Shown here one piece after another: positions 1 to 10,979 of a stretch of 35,621 nucleotides of DNA. The translations under genes were made by a program, and so were the position numbers. Position 1 is the stretch's first letter, and every line of letters begins with the position of its first letter. The stretch comes from Pseudothauera lacus (lineage in GTDB: Bacteria > Pseudomonadota > Gammaproteobacteria > Burkholderiales > Rhodocyclaceae), in NCBI RefSeq assembly GCF_003034845.1, contig NZ_PZKC01000019.1:1-35621 (forward strand), written 5' to 3'. The notes under the pieces are model-generated. The model was not told where the DNA came from and ran no database searches. It saw only the letters and a program-made list of their open reading frames with translations.

Positions 1-92
1 GTCGGTGTTGGTGGCGCAACAGCCGCATGCGATTGAACCGTGCGATGCCTATCGCCTACTTCGACCGGCTCGGTGTGCCTCGGCTCTCATGA
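1..92 (+). CDS. Group II intron reverse transcriptase/maturase, C-terminal fragment (runs off the window)
   Basis: Reading the third frame from base 3 gives about 29 residues ending in the TGA at 90-92. The segment contains WWRNSRMRLNR and ends YFDRLGVPRLS. This pattern, aromatic-rich then Y-F-x-x-L-G-V-P-R-L at the extreme C-terminus, is familiar from proteobacterial group II intron-encoded proteins, which copy and splice the intron RNA. The start and all catalytic motifs lie outside the window, so activity cannot be judged. The adjoining domain V RNA supports the identification. Confidence 0.65.
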   Translation, partial: RCWWRNSRMRLNRAMPIAYFDRLGVPRLS

Positions 93-105
93 CCTCAACT
101 GCTCG

Positions 106-176
106 AACCGCCCGGTGCGGACCCGCACGCCGGGTGGTGTGGGAGGGGAACGGTCAGGTAAGCTGACCGCCCCTAT
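106..176 (+). ncRNA. Group II intron domains V and VI
   Basis: Bases 106-139 form a 34-nt domain V hairpin. The lower stem pairs 107-115 with 130-138, there is a two-base CG bulge at 128-129, the upper stem pairs 116-119 with 124-127, and a GACC loop closes it. The catalytic triad position reads CGC (109-111), a variant I associate with class C introns. Bases 145-173 form a domain VI-like stem: GGTCAG 152-157 pairs with CTGACC 163-168, extended by GGGG and CCCC. The fold was worked out by eye. Confidence 0.7.
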
Positions 177-325
177 CCCGATCGTCTCAAGGTTGATCAT
201 TGTCATGCACTTTGCCGGGCTTGCGCGCCGGGCGCTAACTTGCGCCCTCGCGATTCAAGCCCGTCCCCGCACCCTGGCGCAGCGCCGGGAAGGAGACGAG
301 CCCGCTCACCTTCCCTGGAGTCCTC

Positions 326-2401
326 ATGCGCAAGCGCAGCTCTTCCGTCCCCTCCACCCCTGTCCTCACCCGCCTCGCCACCGCGCTGCTGCTCACCCCG
401 CTGTGTGCACCGCTGCTCGCGGGCGCCGAAACGACCCTGGCGCCACTGGTGGTAACCGCCGCCCCCGAAGCCGAGCCCCTCACCGTGGTGACCGATCCGC
501 GTTCGCCACGGCAACCCATTCCTGCCCTCGACGGCGCCGACATCCTGAAGACCATTCCCGGCTTCACGGTCATCCGCAAGGGCGGCACCAGCGGCGATCC
601 GGTGTTCCGGGGGATGGCCGGTTCGCGGCTCAACATCCTCCTCGACGGCGAACACATCCTCGGCGGCTGCGGCGGCCGCATGGACCCGCCCACGGCCTAC
701 GTGTTTCCCGAATCGTACGACCGCATGGTGGTCCTCAAGGGGCCGCAGAGCGTCATCCACGGCCCGGGCAGTTCGGCCGGCACGGTACGTTTCGAGCGTG
801 ATCGCGAAACCGTTGATGCAAGCGGCCAACGCATCGGCGCCAGCCTCACCGCCGGCAGCTTCGGTCGCCTCGACCTGATGGGCGATGCCCGTTACGCCAC
901 GCCGGACTTCTATGTCCGCGGCACTGCGACGCGTACCCGCGCCGGCGACTACCGCGACGGCGACGGTGACAAGGTCCATTCGGCCTACAAACGCTGGAGC
1001 GGTACCGTGGCACTGGGCTGGACGCCCGGCGACGACACCCTGCTGGAACTCAGCCTGGCGCGCAGCGACGGTGAGGCCGCCTACGCCGACCGCATGATGG
1101 ACGGCTCCGCGTTCGACCGCGAGAACATCGGCCTGCGCTTCGAACAGCGCCGCATCTCGCCGCTGCTCGCCAAGCTGGAGGCACAGGTGTATCGCAACTA
1201 CATCGACCACGTGATGGACAACTTCACCCTGCGCTCGGGTACCGCACCCGCTGCCCGCAGCGTCAGCAACCCCGACCGCCTGACCCGCGGCGGACGTGTG
1301 GCCGCCGATCTGGACCTGGCCCCTGCCACCCGGCTGACGGTGGGTATCGACGCTCAGGACAATGAGCACACCGTGCGCACCGGCGCCGGCGTGAATGCCG
1401 CAGCCCTCTACAAGGCCGCCCGCCGCACCACCGACGCCAGCTTCCGCAACTGGGGGGTATTCGGCGAGTTCACCCATGAACTGGGCGACGCCGACCGCGT
1501 GATTGCCGGGCTGCGCCAGGACCGCTGGAGCGCCAAGGATCACCGCAGCACCACGGTGACCGCCGGACAGCGCCGCAGCGACACCCTGCACAGCGGCTTT
1601 GCACGCTGGGAACACGAGCTCGCCGCCGTCGGCGGCACCGCCTACGCCGGCATCGGCCATGCCGAGCGCTTCCCCGACTACTGGGAGACCATCGCCCAGG
1701 GCAAGCACAGCGAGACCACCAACAGCGCCTTCCTCACCAAGCCTGAGAAGACCACTCAGCTCGACCTCGGCCTGAGCTGGCGCGCCGGCACGCTGAACGG
1801 CAACCTGTCGGCCTTCTATGCCCACATCGACGACTACATCCTCACCGACAGCTTCAACACCAATGTCCGTTTCGGCAGACCCACCGCCACCACCAACGTC
1901 GTACGCAACATCGACGCACGCAGCTACGGCTTCGAGGCCGGCACCACCTGGCGCTTCGCCCCTCACTGGCAGGCTGACGCCTCGCTCGCCTGGGTGCGCG
2001 CAAGCAACCGCACGGACGGCACGCCGCTGGCCCAGACGCCGCCGCTCGAAGCGCGCTTCGGCCTCAACTGGGATAACGGCATCTGGTCGGCCGGCGCCCT
2101 GTGGCGCGTGGTCGCCGCGCAGAAGCGCATCGACCCGGGCAAGGGCAACATCGTCGGCCAGGACCTGCGCGTCGGCGGCAGAACGGCCGGCTTCGGCGTC
2201 TTCTCGGTAAACGGCGGCTACCGCCTGAACAAGCAGCTGAGCTTCACCGCCGGCATCGACAACCTGTTCGACAAGAAGTACGCCGAACACCTGTCCAGGG
2301 GTGGCTTTGCCAACCTCGCCGCTGCCGGCTACCAGGTCGATACCCGGGTCAACGAGCCCGGTCGCACCTTGTGGGTGAAGGCCTCGCTGGCCCTCGACTG
2401 A
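326..2401 (+). CDS. oprC: TonB-dependent copper receptor, OprC/NosA type
   Basis: A 691-aa outer-membrane receptor. Residues 1-34 form a signal peptide ending LLAGA, followed by a plug domain and a 22-strand-type barrel ending in a hydrophobic strand (LWVKASLALD). OprC binds copper through a CxxxM-HxM site; this protein has C115-G-G-R-M119 and H295-V-M297, so the site looks intact. NosA/OprC supplies copper for enzymes such as nitrous oxide reductase in denitrifiers. The start is backed by GGAG five bases before ATG. A strong hairpin and a repeat follow the gene, and the next receptor has its own Fur-like site, so this is probably a separate unit. I see no clear promoter or copper-regulator site. 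Confidence 0.88.
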   Translation: MRKRSSSVPSTPVLTRLATALLLTPLCAPLLAGAETTLAPLVVTAAPEAEPLTVVTDPRSPRQPIPALDGADILKTIPGFTVIRKGGTSGDPVFRGMAGSRLNILLDGEHILGGCGGRMDPPTAYVFPESYDRMVVLKGPQSVIHGPGSSAGTVRFERDRETVDASGQRIGASLTAGSFGRLDLMGDARYATPDFYVRGTATRTRAGDYRDGDGDKVHSAYKRWSGTVALGWTPGDDTLLELSLARSDGEAAYADRMMDGSAFDRENIGLRFEQRRISPLLAKLEAQVYRNYIDHVMDNFTLRSGTAPAARSVSNPDRLTRGGRVAADLDLAPATRLTVGIDAQDNEHTVRTGAGVNAAALYKAARRTTDASFRNWGVFGEFTHELGDADRVIAGLRQDRWSAKDHRSTTVTAGQRRSDTLHSGFARWEHELAAVGGTAYAGIGHAERFPDYWETIAQGKHSETTNSAFLTKPEKTTQLDLGLSWRAGTLNGNLSAFYAHIDDYILTDSFNTNVRFGRPTATTNVVRNIDARSYGFEAGTTWRFAPHWQADASLAWVRASNRTDGTPLAQTPPLEARFGLNWDNGIWSAGALWRVVAAQKRIDPGKGNIVGQDLRVGGRTAGFGVFSVNGGYRLNKQLSFTAGIDNLFDKKYAEHLSRGGFANLAAAGYQVDTRVNEPGRTLWVKASLALD

Positions 2402-2411
2402 AGCCTTCCCC

Positions 2412-2527
2412 AGCCCCCATTTCTCACCCCGTCCCTACTGCGGGTGTCGAGAACGCGTGAGAGAGTACGGCGTGCTGCGGCAAGTGCGTCGGCACCCGCA
2501 GCACGGACGGGAAAATGAATGCGGGCC
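2412..2527. repeat. Short diverged relative of the 180-bp repeat
   Basis: This stretch starts with a form of the 180-bp element's terminal sequence (CATTTCTCAC at 2418) and ends with the complementary form (ATGAATGCGGGC at 2515-2526). Its right half (about 2454-2500, GAGTACGGCGTG, then GGCACCCGCAGCA) closely matches one end of the copies at 6456-6635 and 31234-31413. The left half resembles the inverse of the same end, as if the central part had been deleted to leave a fold-back form of about 115 bp. It begins 11 bases after the oprC stop codon. Confidence 0.6.
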
Positions 2528-2530
2528 AGT

Positions 2531-2582
2531 TCACAGCGCCCGGCGACTCACCAGAGCAGTTGTGAGTCGCCGGGCGCTGTGA
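2531..2582 (+). terminator. Perfect 21-bp hairpin after oprC
   Basis: Bases 2531-2551 are exactly complementary to 2562-2582 with a 10-base loop. No T-run follows, so it may be a factor-independent terminator variant, a bidirectional structure or an mRNA-stabilising element. It separates the two receptor genes. Confidence 0.5.
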
Positions 2583-2613
2583 CGTGCACAATGCCTCCTG
2601 CCGAATAAATGTT

Positions 2614-2632
2614 AATTGTTCTCGTTTACATT
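2614..2632. promoter_or_regulatory. Fur-box-like site upstream of the second TonB receptor
   Basis: Read on the minus strand this is AATGTAAACGAGAACAATT, close to the Fur-type pattern AATGATAACGAGAATCATT. It lies 57 bases before the receptor start, where a repressor would overlap the promoter. Matched by eye only; it implies induction under iron limitation. Confidence 0.5.
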
Positions 2633-2688
2633 CAGCATGAATTACCATTACGATATCAGGGAGAACTAATACAAAGGATCACCCCCCC

Positions 2689-4788
2689 ATGTCTCCCCTC
2701 CCCCGCGCCATCCCCGCCTTGGTGCCGCTTGCCCTCTGCTGCGCCGCGCCACCACTTCTCGCCCAGGAGGCGCCGGAACTGTCCGCGGTGATCGTCACTA
2801 CCGCAACCCGCAGCGAACGCGACATTACCGCCACCCCCGCCCCCATCCAGCTCATCGACGCCGCCGACATCGAGGCCATGGGCGCTGCCACCCTGCGCGA
2901 CATCCTGGAGCTGAGCAGCGGCCTGTACGTCGCCCCCAGCGGACGCAACCTGCAGATCCGCGGACTCGGCCATTCGGATAGCGTCTATCTGCTCGATGGC
3001 CGCCGCATCAAGGGCGAGTTCAGCAACGCCTACGAGCTCGAACGCATCTCCGCCACCCAGATCGAACGCATCGAGATCCTCCGCGGGCCAGCCAGCGTGC
3101 TGTACGGAGCCGATGCCCTCGGCGGCGTCATCAACATCATCACCCGACGCCCGCGCAGCGGCCTGGAGATTTCCCTCGACGCCCAGTACGGGGCCAACAG
3201 CGATGGCGACGGCAGCCGGCGCACCGGCGCGGTGGCCATCCGCGGCGGCAGTGAAGTGCTGCGCTACGCCCTGCACGCCAGTGCCCTGCGTCAGCGCCCC
3301 TACGCCGAACGCGAAACGACCACCGTCACTGCCCCCCAGGCCGGCGTGCAGATTCCCCCTTCGACCCACCCCAATGCCCTGATCCGCACCCGACTCAAGG
3401 ACCACTACACGGTAGACGTCGACTACCGCGACCAGGCCGCCGTCGACACCCTCGGTGGCGAGATCGAAGTCCACCCGAGCGCCACCCTCACCCTCGCCCT
3501 GGCCTTCAACTACCTGCAGGAAACCCGCGAAGGCGACTACGTCAGCAGCCGCTACGCCACCACCGTAGCCGGCGGTGGCGGCAACTTCATCCAGGCCGCC
3601 AACATTCCGGCGCGTCAGTACGACGACAACGAACGCCGCGATCTCACCGCACGCGCCGACTGGCGCCCTGCCGACTCCCTCGCGCTTGCTTACCGCCTGC
3701 ACTACAGCCGTTACGACAAGGACCGCGTGGTCTATGCCCTGCCGTGGGCGGATCTCGGTTACGGCAGCCGCGAAGCCTCGGCCAGCTCGCGCAACCGCTC
3801 CACGCTCTCCCACCTCATCCACGATCTCACCGCCACCTGGCGCCCCGACACCGCCCACACCGTTGTTGGCGGGATGGAACACCGCAGCAACAAGGTCGAC
3901 TCCACCGCCTACGATGCCGACGGCAGGACCTTCAAGTCCGCCTTCCTGCAGCACGAATGGCAACTCGCCGAACGCTTCAACGCCGTCTATGGCGCGCGCT
4001 ACGACGACGTCTCGGTAGGAGGCAGCCAGGTCTCGCTGCAGGCCGGCGCGGTCTGGCAGGCCGCGCCGCTGGCCCGCCTGCGCTTCAACTACGCCCAGGG
4101 CTTCAAGGCCCCTGACGACCGCGTACTCTACGTCGACCAGACCAACCCCCAGGGCGTGCCCATGCTGGGCGCCGAGGTGATCGCCGCCGCACGCGGCAAG
4201 ACCACCGCCCACGCACTGAAGCCGGAAACCAGCGAAACCTGGGAGGTCGGCCTCGCCGGCGGCAACACCCAGTGGCAGTACGGCCTCAGCCTGTTCCGCA
4301 GCGATATCGAGGAACGCATCGAGCAGGTCCGCGAAGGCAGCGCGCCGCTCACCTACAACACCTTCCGCAACATCAGTGCAGCACGCATCCGCGGCATCGA
4401 AGCCGAGGGCAGCTGGCGCATCCGTCACAACCTGCGCGCCCGCATCGGCCTCACCCGCCTGCGCACCGAAAACCTCGATACCGGCGCACGTCTGCTCGCC
4501 ACCCCGCACACCCTCGCCAACCTCTCAGTGGACTACACCCCCACCCAGCACTGGATGCTGCAGGCCATCGTGCGCCACACCGGCAGCCAGGACTACAGCG
4601 GCACCACGGCCACCGAGCGCGCCGATGCCTACACCCTGGTGAACCTGAAAGCCAGCTACCTGCCCCCCTCCTCCCCGGGCCTGGAGATCTATGGCGGCAT
4701 CAACAACATCTTCGACGAAAAAATAGACACCGCCCTCGGCTCCGACCCCGGCCCCTACCTCTACGCCGGCATCCGCTACCGCTTCTGA
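2689..4788 (+). CDS. TonB-dependent outer-membrane receptor (iron-siderophore/FepA-BtuB type)
   Basis: A 699-aa receptor with a 26-residue signal peptide ending LLAQ. A TonB-box-like stretch (LSAVIVTTATR) follows, then a plug with the typical runs LQIRGLG, VYLLDGRRIKG, IEILRGPASVLYGADALGG and VINIITRRP, then a long barrel ending in IRYRF. This organisation fits FepA/CirA/BtuB relatives that import ferric chelates with TonB energy. The ligand cannot be deduced. Iron is favoured because a Fur-like box precedes the gene; cobalamin is less likely because no riboswitch is present here. A Spy/CpxP-like gene starts 18 bases after the stop and is likely cotranscribed. The start has AAAGGA about ten bases upstream. 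Confidence 0.85.
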   Translation: MSPLPRAIPALVPLALCCAAPPLLAQEAPELSAVIVTTATRSERDITATPAPIQLIDAADIEAMGAATLRDILELSSGLYVAPSGRNLQIRGLGHSDSVYLLDGRRIKGEFSNAYELERISATQIERIEILRGPASVLYGADALGGVINIITRRPRSGLEISLDAQYGANSDGDGSRRTGAVAIRGGSEVLRYALHASALRQRPYAERETTTVTAPQAGVQIPPSTHPNALIRTRLKDHYTVDVDYRDQAAVDTLGGEIEVHPSATLTLALAFNYLQETREGDYVSSRYATTVAGGGGNFIQAANIPARQYDDNERRDLTARADWRPADSLALAYRLHYSRYDKDRVVYALPWADLGYGSREASASSRNRSTLSHLIHDLTATWRPDTAHTVVGGMEHRSNKVDSTAYDADGRTFKSAFLQHEWQLAERFNAVYGARYDDVSVGGSQVSLQAGAVWQAAPLARLRFNYAQGFKAPDDRVLYVDQTNPQGVPMLGAEVIAAARGKTTAHALKPETSETWEVGLAGGNTQWQYGLSLFRSDIEERIEQVREGSAPLTYNTFRNISAARIRGIEAEGSWRIRHNLRARIGLTRLRTENLDTGARLLATPHTLANLSVDYTPTQHWMLQAIVRHTGSQDYSGTTATERADAYTLVNLKASYLPPSSPGLEIYGGINNIFDEKIDTALGSDPGPYLYAGIRYRF

Positions 4789-4806
4789 ACCCAGGAATCT
4801 CACCCC

Positions 4807-5235
4807 ATGACTACGCTTCGCCAAGCCTTCGCCACCGCCCTGTGCGCCGCCGCACTGCTGGCGCAACCGCTCGCCCACGCCCACGACCACCCGGTGGACG
4901 ACCTCCTCGACCTCCCCCACCCGATGCGCGTACTCAACCGTGCTCACTGGCAGGAGCACCTCAGCACCGAACAAAAGGCGGCCATTGCCGCCTTGCGCAG
5001 CGAGATCCAGCCGCGCTACCTGGCCCTGATGAGCGAGGCCATTCCGCTGCAGGAACAGTTGCACGCCGCGGTCTTCGCCCACGATGCCGCCGCACCCAGC
5101 CGCGAAGCGCTGGAAACCTTCGCCGATCTGCGCGTGCGCATGACGGAAGTCCAGACCGGTGCCTACGCCCGCCTGAAAAGCGTGCTCGGTGCAAGCGACT
5201 GGGAGAAACTGCTGCAGGAACTCCAGCAGCACTGA
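4807..5235 (+). CDS. Small periplasmic LTXXQ (Spy/CpxP-like) protein
   Basis: A 142-aa protein with a signal peptide (about 1-25) ending in AHAHDHP, a His/Asp-rich start of the mature chain. The rest is predicted almost wholly helical. The motif LSTEQKAAIAALR matches the LTxxQ signature of Spy/CpxP-type periplasmic helical proteins, which act as chaperones or metal-stress sensors. AGGAA precedes the start. It follows the TonB receptor by 18 bases and precedes the Cys-rich peptide by 24, suggesting a three-gene unit. The role in metal uptake is inferred from position only. Confidence 0.65.
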   Translation: MTTLRQAFATALCAAALLAQPLAHAHDHPVDDLLDLPHPMRVLNRAHWQEHLSTEQKAAIAALRSEIQPRYLALMSEAIPLQEQLHAAVFAHDAAAPSREALETFADLRVRMTEVQTGAYARLKSVLGASDWEKLLQELQQH

Positions 5236-5259
5236 AATCACCCCTCAGGGAGACCTCGA

Positions 5260-5325
5260 ATGAGCAAGAAATGCTGCGAAAAACGCAAACCCTGCAAGCG
5301 CTGCCCACGCCAGCACAAACGCTGA
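5260..5325 (+). CDS. Predicted 21-residue Cys/Lys/Arg-rich peptide
   Basis: A very short frame with a good ribosome-binding site (AGGGAGA, 6-7 bases before ATG) encodes 21 residues: four Cys, four Arg and six Lys, beginning MSKKCCEKRK and continuing with PCKRCP. The pattern CC-x5-C-x2-C could bind one metal ion. It begins 24 bases after the Spy/CpxP-like gene on the same strand, behind a Fur-box-preceded receptor. I do not know a function; a metal-binding or regulatory peptide is a guess. Without expression data or conservation it could be chance, but the start context is convincing. Confidence 0.5.
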   Translation: MSKKCCEKRKPCKRCPRQHKR

Positions 5326-5427
5326 CCAGCGCGTACCGGGGATGCGTGCCGGGAATGCCACGGGCGGAGCGCTGACCAGGCTGGCGGCGCACGAGCGCCT
5401 GCACACCGCAGACCCGGGCGCGCGCTC

Positions 5428-6366
5428 TCAGCGCAGCGAGCCGCGCTCCATCTGCAGGAAGACGTTGTAGGCATTGCCGCGATTGGCCTCGCGAAAGGCC
5501 GGCAGCTTCGCCCAGCGGCTCCAGTCGACCTCGTCGTAGGCCTCGTCGAAGGACTTCAGCTCCGCCACCGCGCGGCCCATCTCCTCGCGCAGGAACTGCA
5601 GGTAGTCCCGCGTCAGCACCAGATCGGCGCGCGGATTGGTGGATGCCGGCCCGTGCCCGGGCACCAGCACGGCCGGGCTGGCCTCGATCAGGCGCTCCAG
5701 CGCCAGCAGCCAGCGCGCGGTATCGGCCTCGCCGACGAAGGGCACGCGGCCGCGGAACAGCATGTCGCCGGCGTAGAACACGCGCTCTTCGAGCACCTCC
5801 ATGCCCATGTCGTCCGGCGAATGCGCCGGCCCCAGGTGCATCAGGCGAAACGTCAGCCCGCCCAGGCGGAACTCGCTGTCGCCCGCCAGCCAGCGGTCGG
5901 CCGCCACCAGGCGGGTGGTGTCATCGACGAAGGGGAAGAGGTCCGCCCGGCGTTGCGCCAGGCGCGCCTGCGCGCCCTCGGACTCGAGCAAGGCACGCCC
6001 GGCCTGATGCGCCCACACCTCCGCGCCGATCGTCTTGAAGGCCTGCAGGCCGTAGTAGTGGTCGGCATGGTAGTGGCTGACGATCACCCGGCGGATCGGC
6101 TGCGCGGTGAGCTTGCGGATCTCGCCGATCAACTGCTCGGCCAGCGCCGGCGTGCCCAGCGCGTCGAACACCACCACGCCCTCGTCGGTGATGACGAAGC
6201 CGGCATTCGACATGAAGCCCTCGTTGGCCGCCGAGGCCATCCCCGCCTGCCCCATCACGTACCAGCTGTGCGGCCCCACCTGCACCGGGGTCATCTCCGC
6301 CGCGCGCGCCGCGCCCCCCGCCAGCACAGCGCACCACACCATCACTACCGCCAGCAGAGTACGCAT
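5428..6366 (-). CDS. Exported metallo-beta-lactamase-fold hydrolase (SoxH/quinoprotein-relay-like)
   Basis: A 312-aa zinc hydrolase of the metallo-beta-lactamase fold. A signal peptide spans 1-23 (AGGAARAA), so it acts in the periplasm. All metal ligands are present: H98-x-H100-x-D102-H103, H182 in GPAHS, D201 in YAGDM and H238 in VPGHG. The best match I recognise is the family of exported hydrolases linked to SoxH and to quinoprotein relay systems; the substrate is unknown. The start at 6366 is preferred over an upstream ATG at 6396 because GAGGGGG lies seven bases before it and the signal peptide begins there. It stands alone, with the 180-bp repeat just upstream. Confidence 0.75.
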   Translation of the reverse strand: MRTLLAVVMVWCAVLAGGAARAAEMTPVQVGPHSWYVMGQAGMASAANEGFMSNAGFVITDEGVVVFDALGTPALAEQLIGEIRKLTAQPIRRVIVSHYHADHYYGLQAFKTIGAEVWAHQAGRALLESEGAQARLAQRRADLFPFVDDTTRLVAADRWLAGDSEFRLGGLTFRLMHLGPAHSPDDMGMEVLEERVFYAGDMLFRGRVPFVGEADTARWLLALERLIEASPAVLVPGHGPASTNPRADLVLTRDYLQFLREEMGRAVAELKSFDEAYDEVDWSRWAKLPAFREANRGNAYNVFLQMERGSLR

Positions 6367-6455
6367 CGCCGCCCCCTCGCATCGGAATATCCGCATACGC
6401 TAACGGATCGCCGCCGCGCGGTCGATCTGCGCCGCAACATCGCGGCCGCAAGGCT

Positions 6456-6635
6456 AGTCCGCACTTCTCACACCCTCACGTCGCGAGGGGGTCGAGGCGC
6501 CGCCGTGGTGCGCCGCACGGACCGATCGACGCCGAAGGCGTAGCTGACACTACGTCGAGGCGACGTGAGGGAGTACGGCGTGCCACGGCGAGTGCACCGG
6601 CACCCGCAGCAGGGATGGTGTGAGAAGTGCGGGCT
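6456..6635. repeat. 180-bp MITE-like element, copy A
   Basis: Bounded by 19-bp terminal inverted repeats (6456-6474 and 6617-6635; 18 of 19 match, core CTTCTCACACC / GGTGTGAGAAG). It is about 95% identical, in inverted orientation, to 31234-31413, which is also exactly 180 bp. No protein is encoded. Its right end runs into the stop codon of the DUF3096-like gene, and TA dinucleotides sit at both edges here. Small size, terminal repeats and dispersed copies fit a non-autonomous transposable element. Confidence 0.75.
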
Positions 6636-6789
6636 AACGCAGATGGATGCTGCCGATCCCCAGCAGGCCCATCACGCCGATCACGATCAGGTAGATGGCG
6701 ACGATGTAGTTGAGCAGCTTCGGCACCAGCAGCACGAGGATGCCGGCGATCAGCGCGAGCAGCGGGGCGAGACTGATGTTGAGGTTCAT
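6634..6789 (-). CDS. DUF3096-like 51-residue membrane protein
   Basis: This small gene reads M-N-L-N-I-S-L-A-P-L then two hydrophobic helices (LLALIAGILVLLV and LLNYIVAIYLIVIGVMGLLG), with a short Pro-Lys turn between them. Length and sequence fit the DUF3096 family of tiny inner-membrane proteins of unknown function. AGGGAGA lies six bases before the ATG. The TAG stop (6634-6636) overlaps the last bases of the 180-bp repeat, so the element's insertion may have set or preserved the C-terminus. It lies 116 bases upstream of nothing else on its strand except the repeat and the hydrolase gene. Confidence 0.8.
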   Translation of the reverse strand: MNLNISLAPLLALIAGILVLLVPKLLNYIVAIYLIVIGVMGLLGIGSIHLR

Positions 6790-6905
6790 GCGGTGTTCTC
6801 CCTATGGCATCGACCACCGGCCGACATGCCGGTGGTGCAGGAGGGCGGAGTGTGCCGCCGGCGCGGCCGGCGGGCAAGCCGCCCGGCGGCCTCCGCCGCA
6901 GGCCC

Positions 6906-8023
6906 CTACTCCCAGCTCAGCGCGCCGCCGGTCTGGTACTCGGTGACCCGGGTCTCGAAGAAGTTCTTCTCCTTCCTCAGGTTGGCCTGCTCGTCCAGCC
7001 AGGGCAGCACGTTCTGCGCGCCGGGGAAGGGTTCGTCCAGCCCCAGCTGGCGGGCGCGGCGGTTGGCGATGAAGTGGAACTGGTTCACGTGCAGCGCCGC
7101 CGAGTAGCCGAGGATGGGTTCGCGCAGGATGTAGCCGGCGTAGGCCGCCTCCGCGGCTTCGGCCTCGTCCCACAGTTCGCGCAGGCGCAGCGGGTCGAGG
7201 GTGAGATTCTCCTCCTGCAGCAGCTGGCGCACCACGCGGATGCCGAAGGCGCAGTGCAGCACCTCGTCGCGCATGATGTATTGCAGCTGCTCGGCGGCGC
7301 CCTTCATCAGCCCGCGGCGCTGCAGCGCGAAGATGGGGGTGAAGCCGTTGTAAAACCAGCAGCCTTCGAAGATGCCGGCGAAGAACAGGTAGGAGAGCGC
7401 GAATTCGTGCAGGTTGTCGCGGTTGGTCATATCGAAGTCCGAGCGCATCACGCGCTCCAGGCGGCGGTTGGCAAGCGCGATCTTGCCGTGGATCTCGGGC
7501 ACCACGCGGTAGCGGTTGTAGATCTCCTGCTGGTCCAGGCCCAGGCTCTCGATGCAGTGCTGGTAGGTCCAGGTGTGCAGCGCTTCCTCGTACACCTGGC
7601 GGGCCTGGTAGATCTGCAGCTCGGGCGCGCTCATCTTCTCCATCACCGCCAGGCCGATGTTGCGCATGGCGAGGATGTCGGAGGTGGTGAGGTAGGCGAG
7701 CACGTTCTCGAACACGTGGCGTTCGGCCGGCGTGAGCTTGTGGTGGTAGTCGTGCACATCCTGCGCCATGGAGATTTCCAGCGGCGTCCAGTGGTTCTTG
7801 TTGGCGTTGAGGAAGAACTCCCACGCCCACGGATAGCGGAAGGGGGCGAGCTGGTTGATGTCGGCGTGGCCGTTGACCACGCGCTTGTCCATCGGGTTGA
7901 CCGGGGCCAGCGCCGGGCGCGGGGCTGCCGCCTGGGGAGCGCTCGCGGAAGCGACCGCCGGCGCTGCAGGCGCAGCCACGGGCGTGGCGGGTCGGTCGTC
8001 CCAATCGTCGAAGCGGAAGGCAC

Positions 8024-8027
<4 letters not shown>
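6906..8027 (-). CDS. nrdB: Class Ia ribonucleotide reductase, beta subunit
   Basis: A 373-aa radical-generating subunit of aerobic ribonucleotide reductase. The di-iron ligands are D117, E148, H151, E221, E255 and H258. The tyrosyl-radical residue is Y155 in EEALHTWTY. The overall sequence is closest in style to the Chlamydia-type R2 (EEA-x-H-T, CIESLGLD), but Asp at the first ligand and Tyr at the radical site indicate an ordinary iron/tyrosyl enzyme. Residues 12-45 are an Ala/Pro-rich linker. The start is fixed by the ATGA overlap with the nrdA stop, so the two are translationally coupled. An open frame continues upstream but overlaps nrdA in another frame and is not real. Confidence 0.96.
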
Positions 8028-10849
<2,822 letters not shown>

Positions 10850-10979
10850 GCTTGCACTCCCTTAGCATCGGGGCGCAATGCCGGCACGACGGGATGCACT
10901 GCGGACGGGCCGCAGGCTCCGCCATGGAGACACCCCGCCCCAGGTCAGAAAACCGCCCCGTCACACGGGCCGGCACGGC

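Larger units (their letters stand above)
1..176 (+). mobile_element. Group II intron, 3' end (partial; rest lies before the window)
   Basis: The window opens inside a group II intron. An open frame ending at 92 matches the C-terminal end of intron reverse transcriptases, and 14 nt later an RNA segment folds as domain V followed by a domain VI-like stem. The likely 3' splice boundary is after the CCCCTAT at 170-176. The intron lies just upstream of the copper receptor gene on the same strand. What is seen is the end of the frame and the two hairpins; the intron class is inferred. Confidence 0.75.

Noticed and set aside
262-325. Sequence before oprC with CGGGAAGG and GAGCCCG, reminiscent of the 3' part of a cobalamin riboswitch.
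   Set aside because: The GCAACTGTAA core, the GGGAA-CGGTG segment and a B12 box are missing, and there is too little room after the intron.
203-2290. Long open frame on the minus strand opposite the copper receptor; similar long antisense frames lie opposite the other receptors, the ATPase, feoB, nrdA and the lipase-like gene.
   Set aside because: High GC leaves few stop codons; the translations are Ala/Gly/Val/Arg-rich without domains, while the opposite strand encodes clear families.
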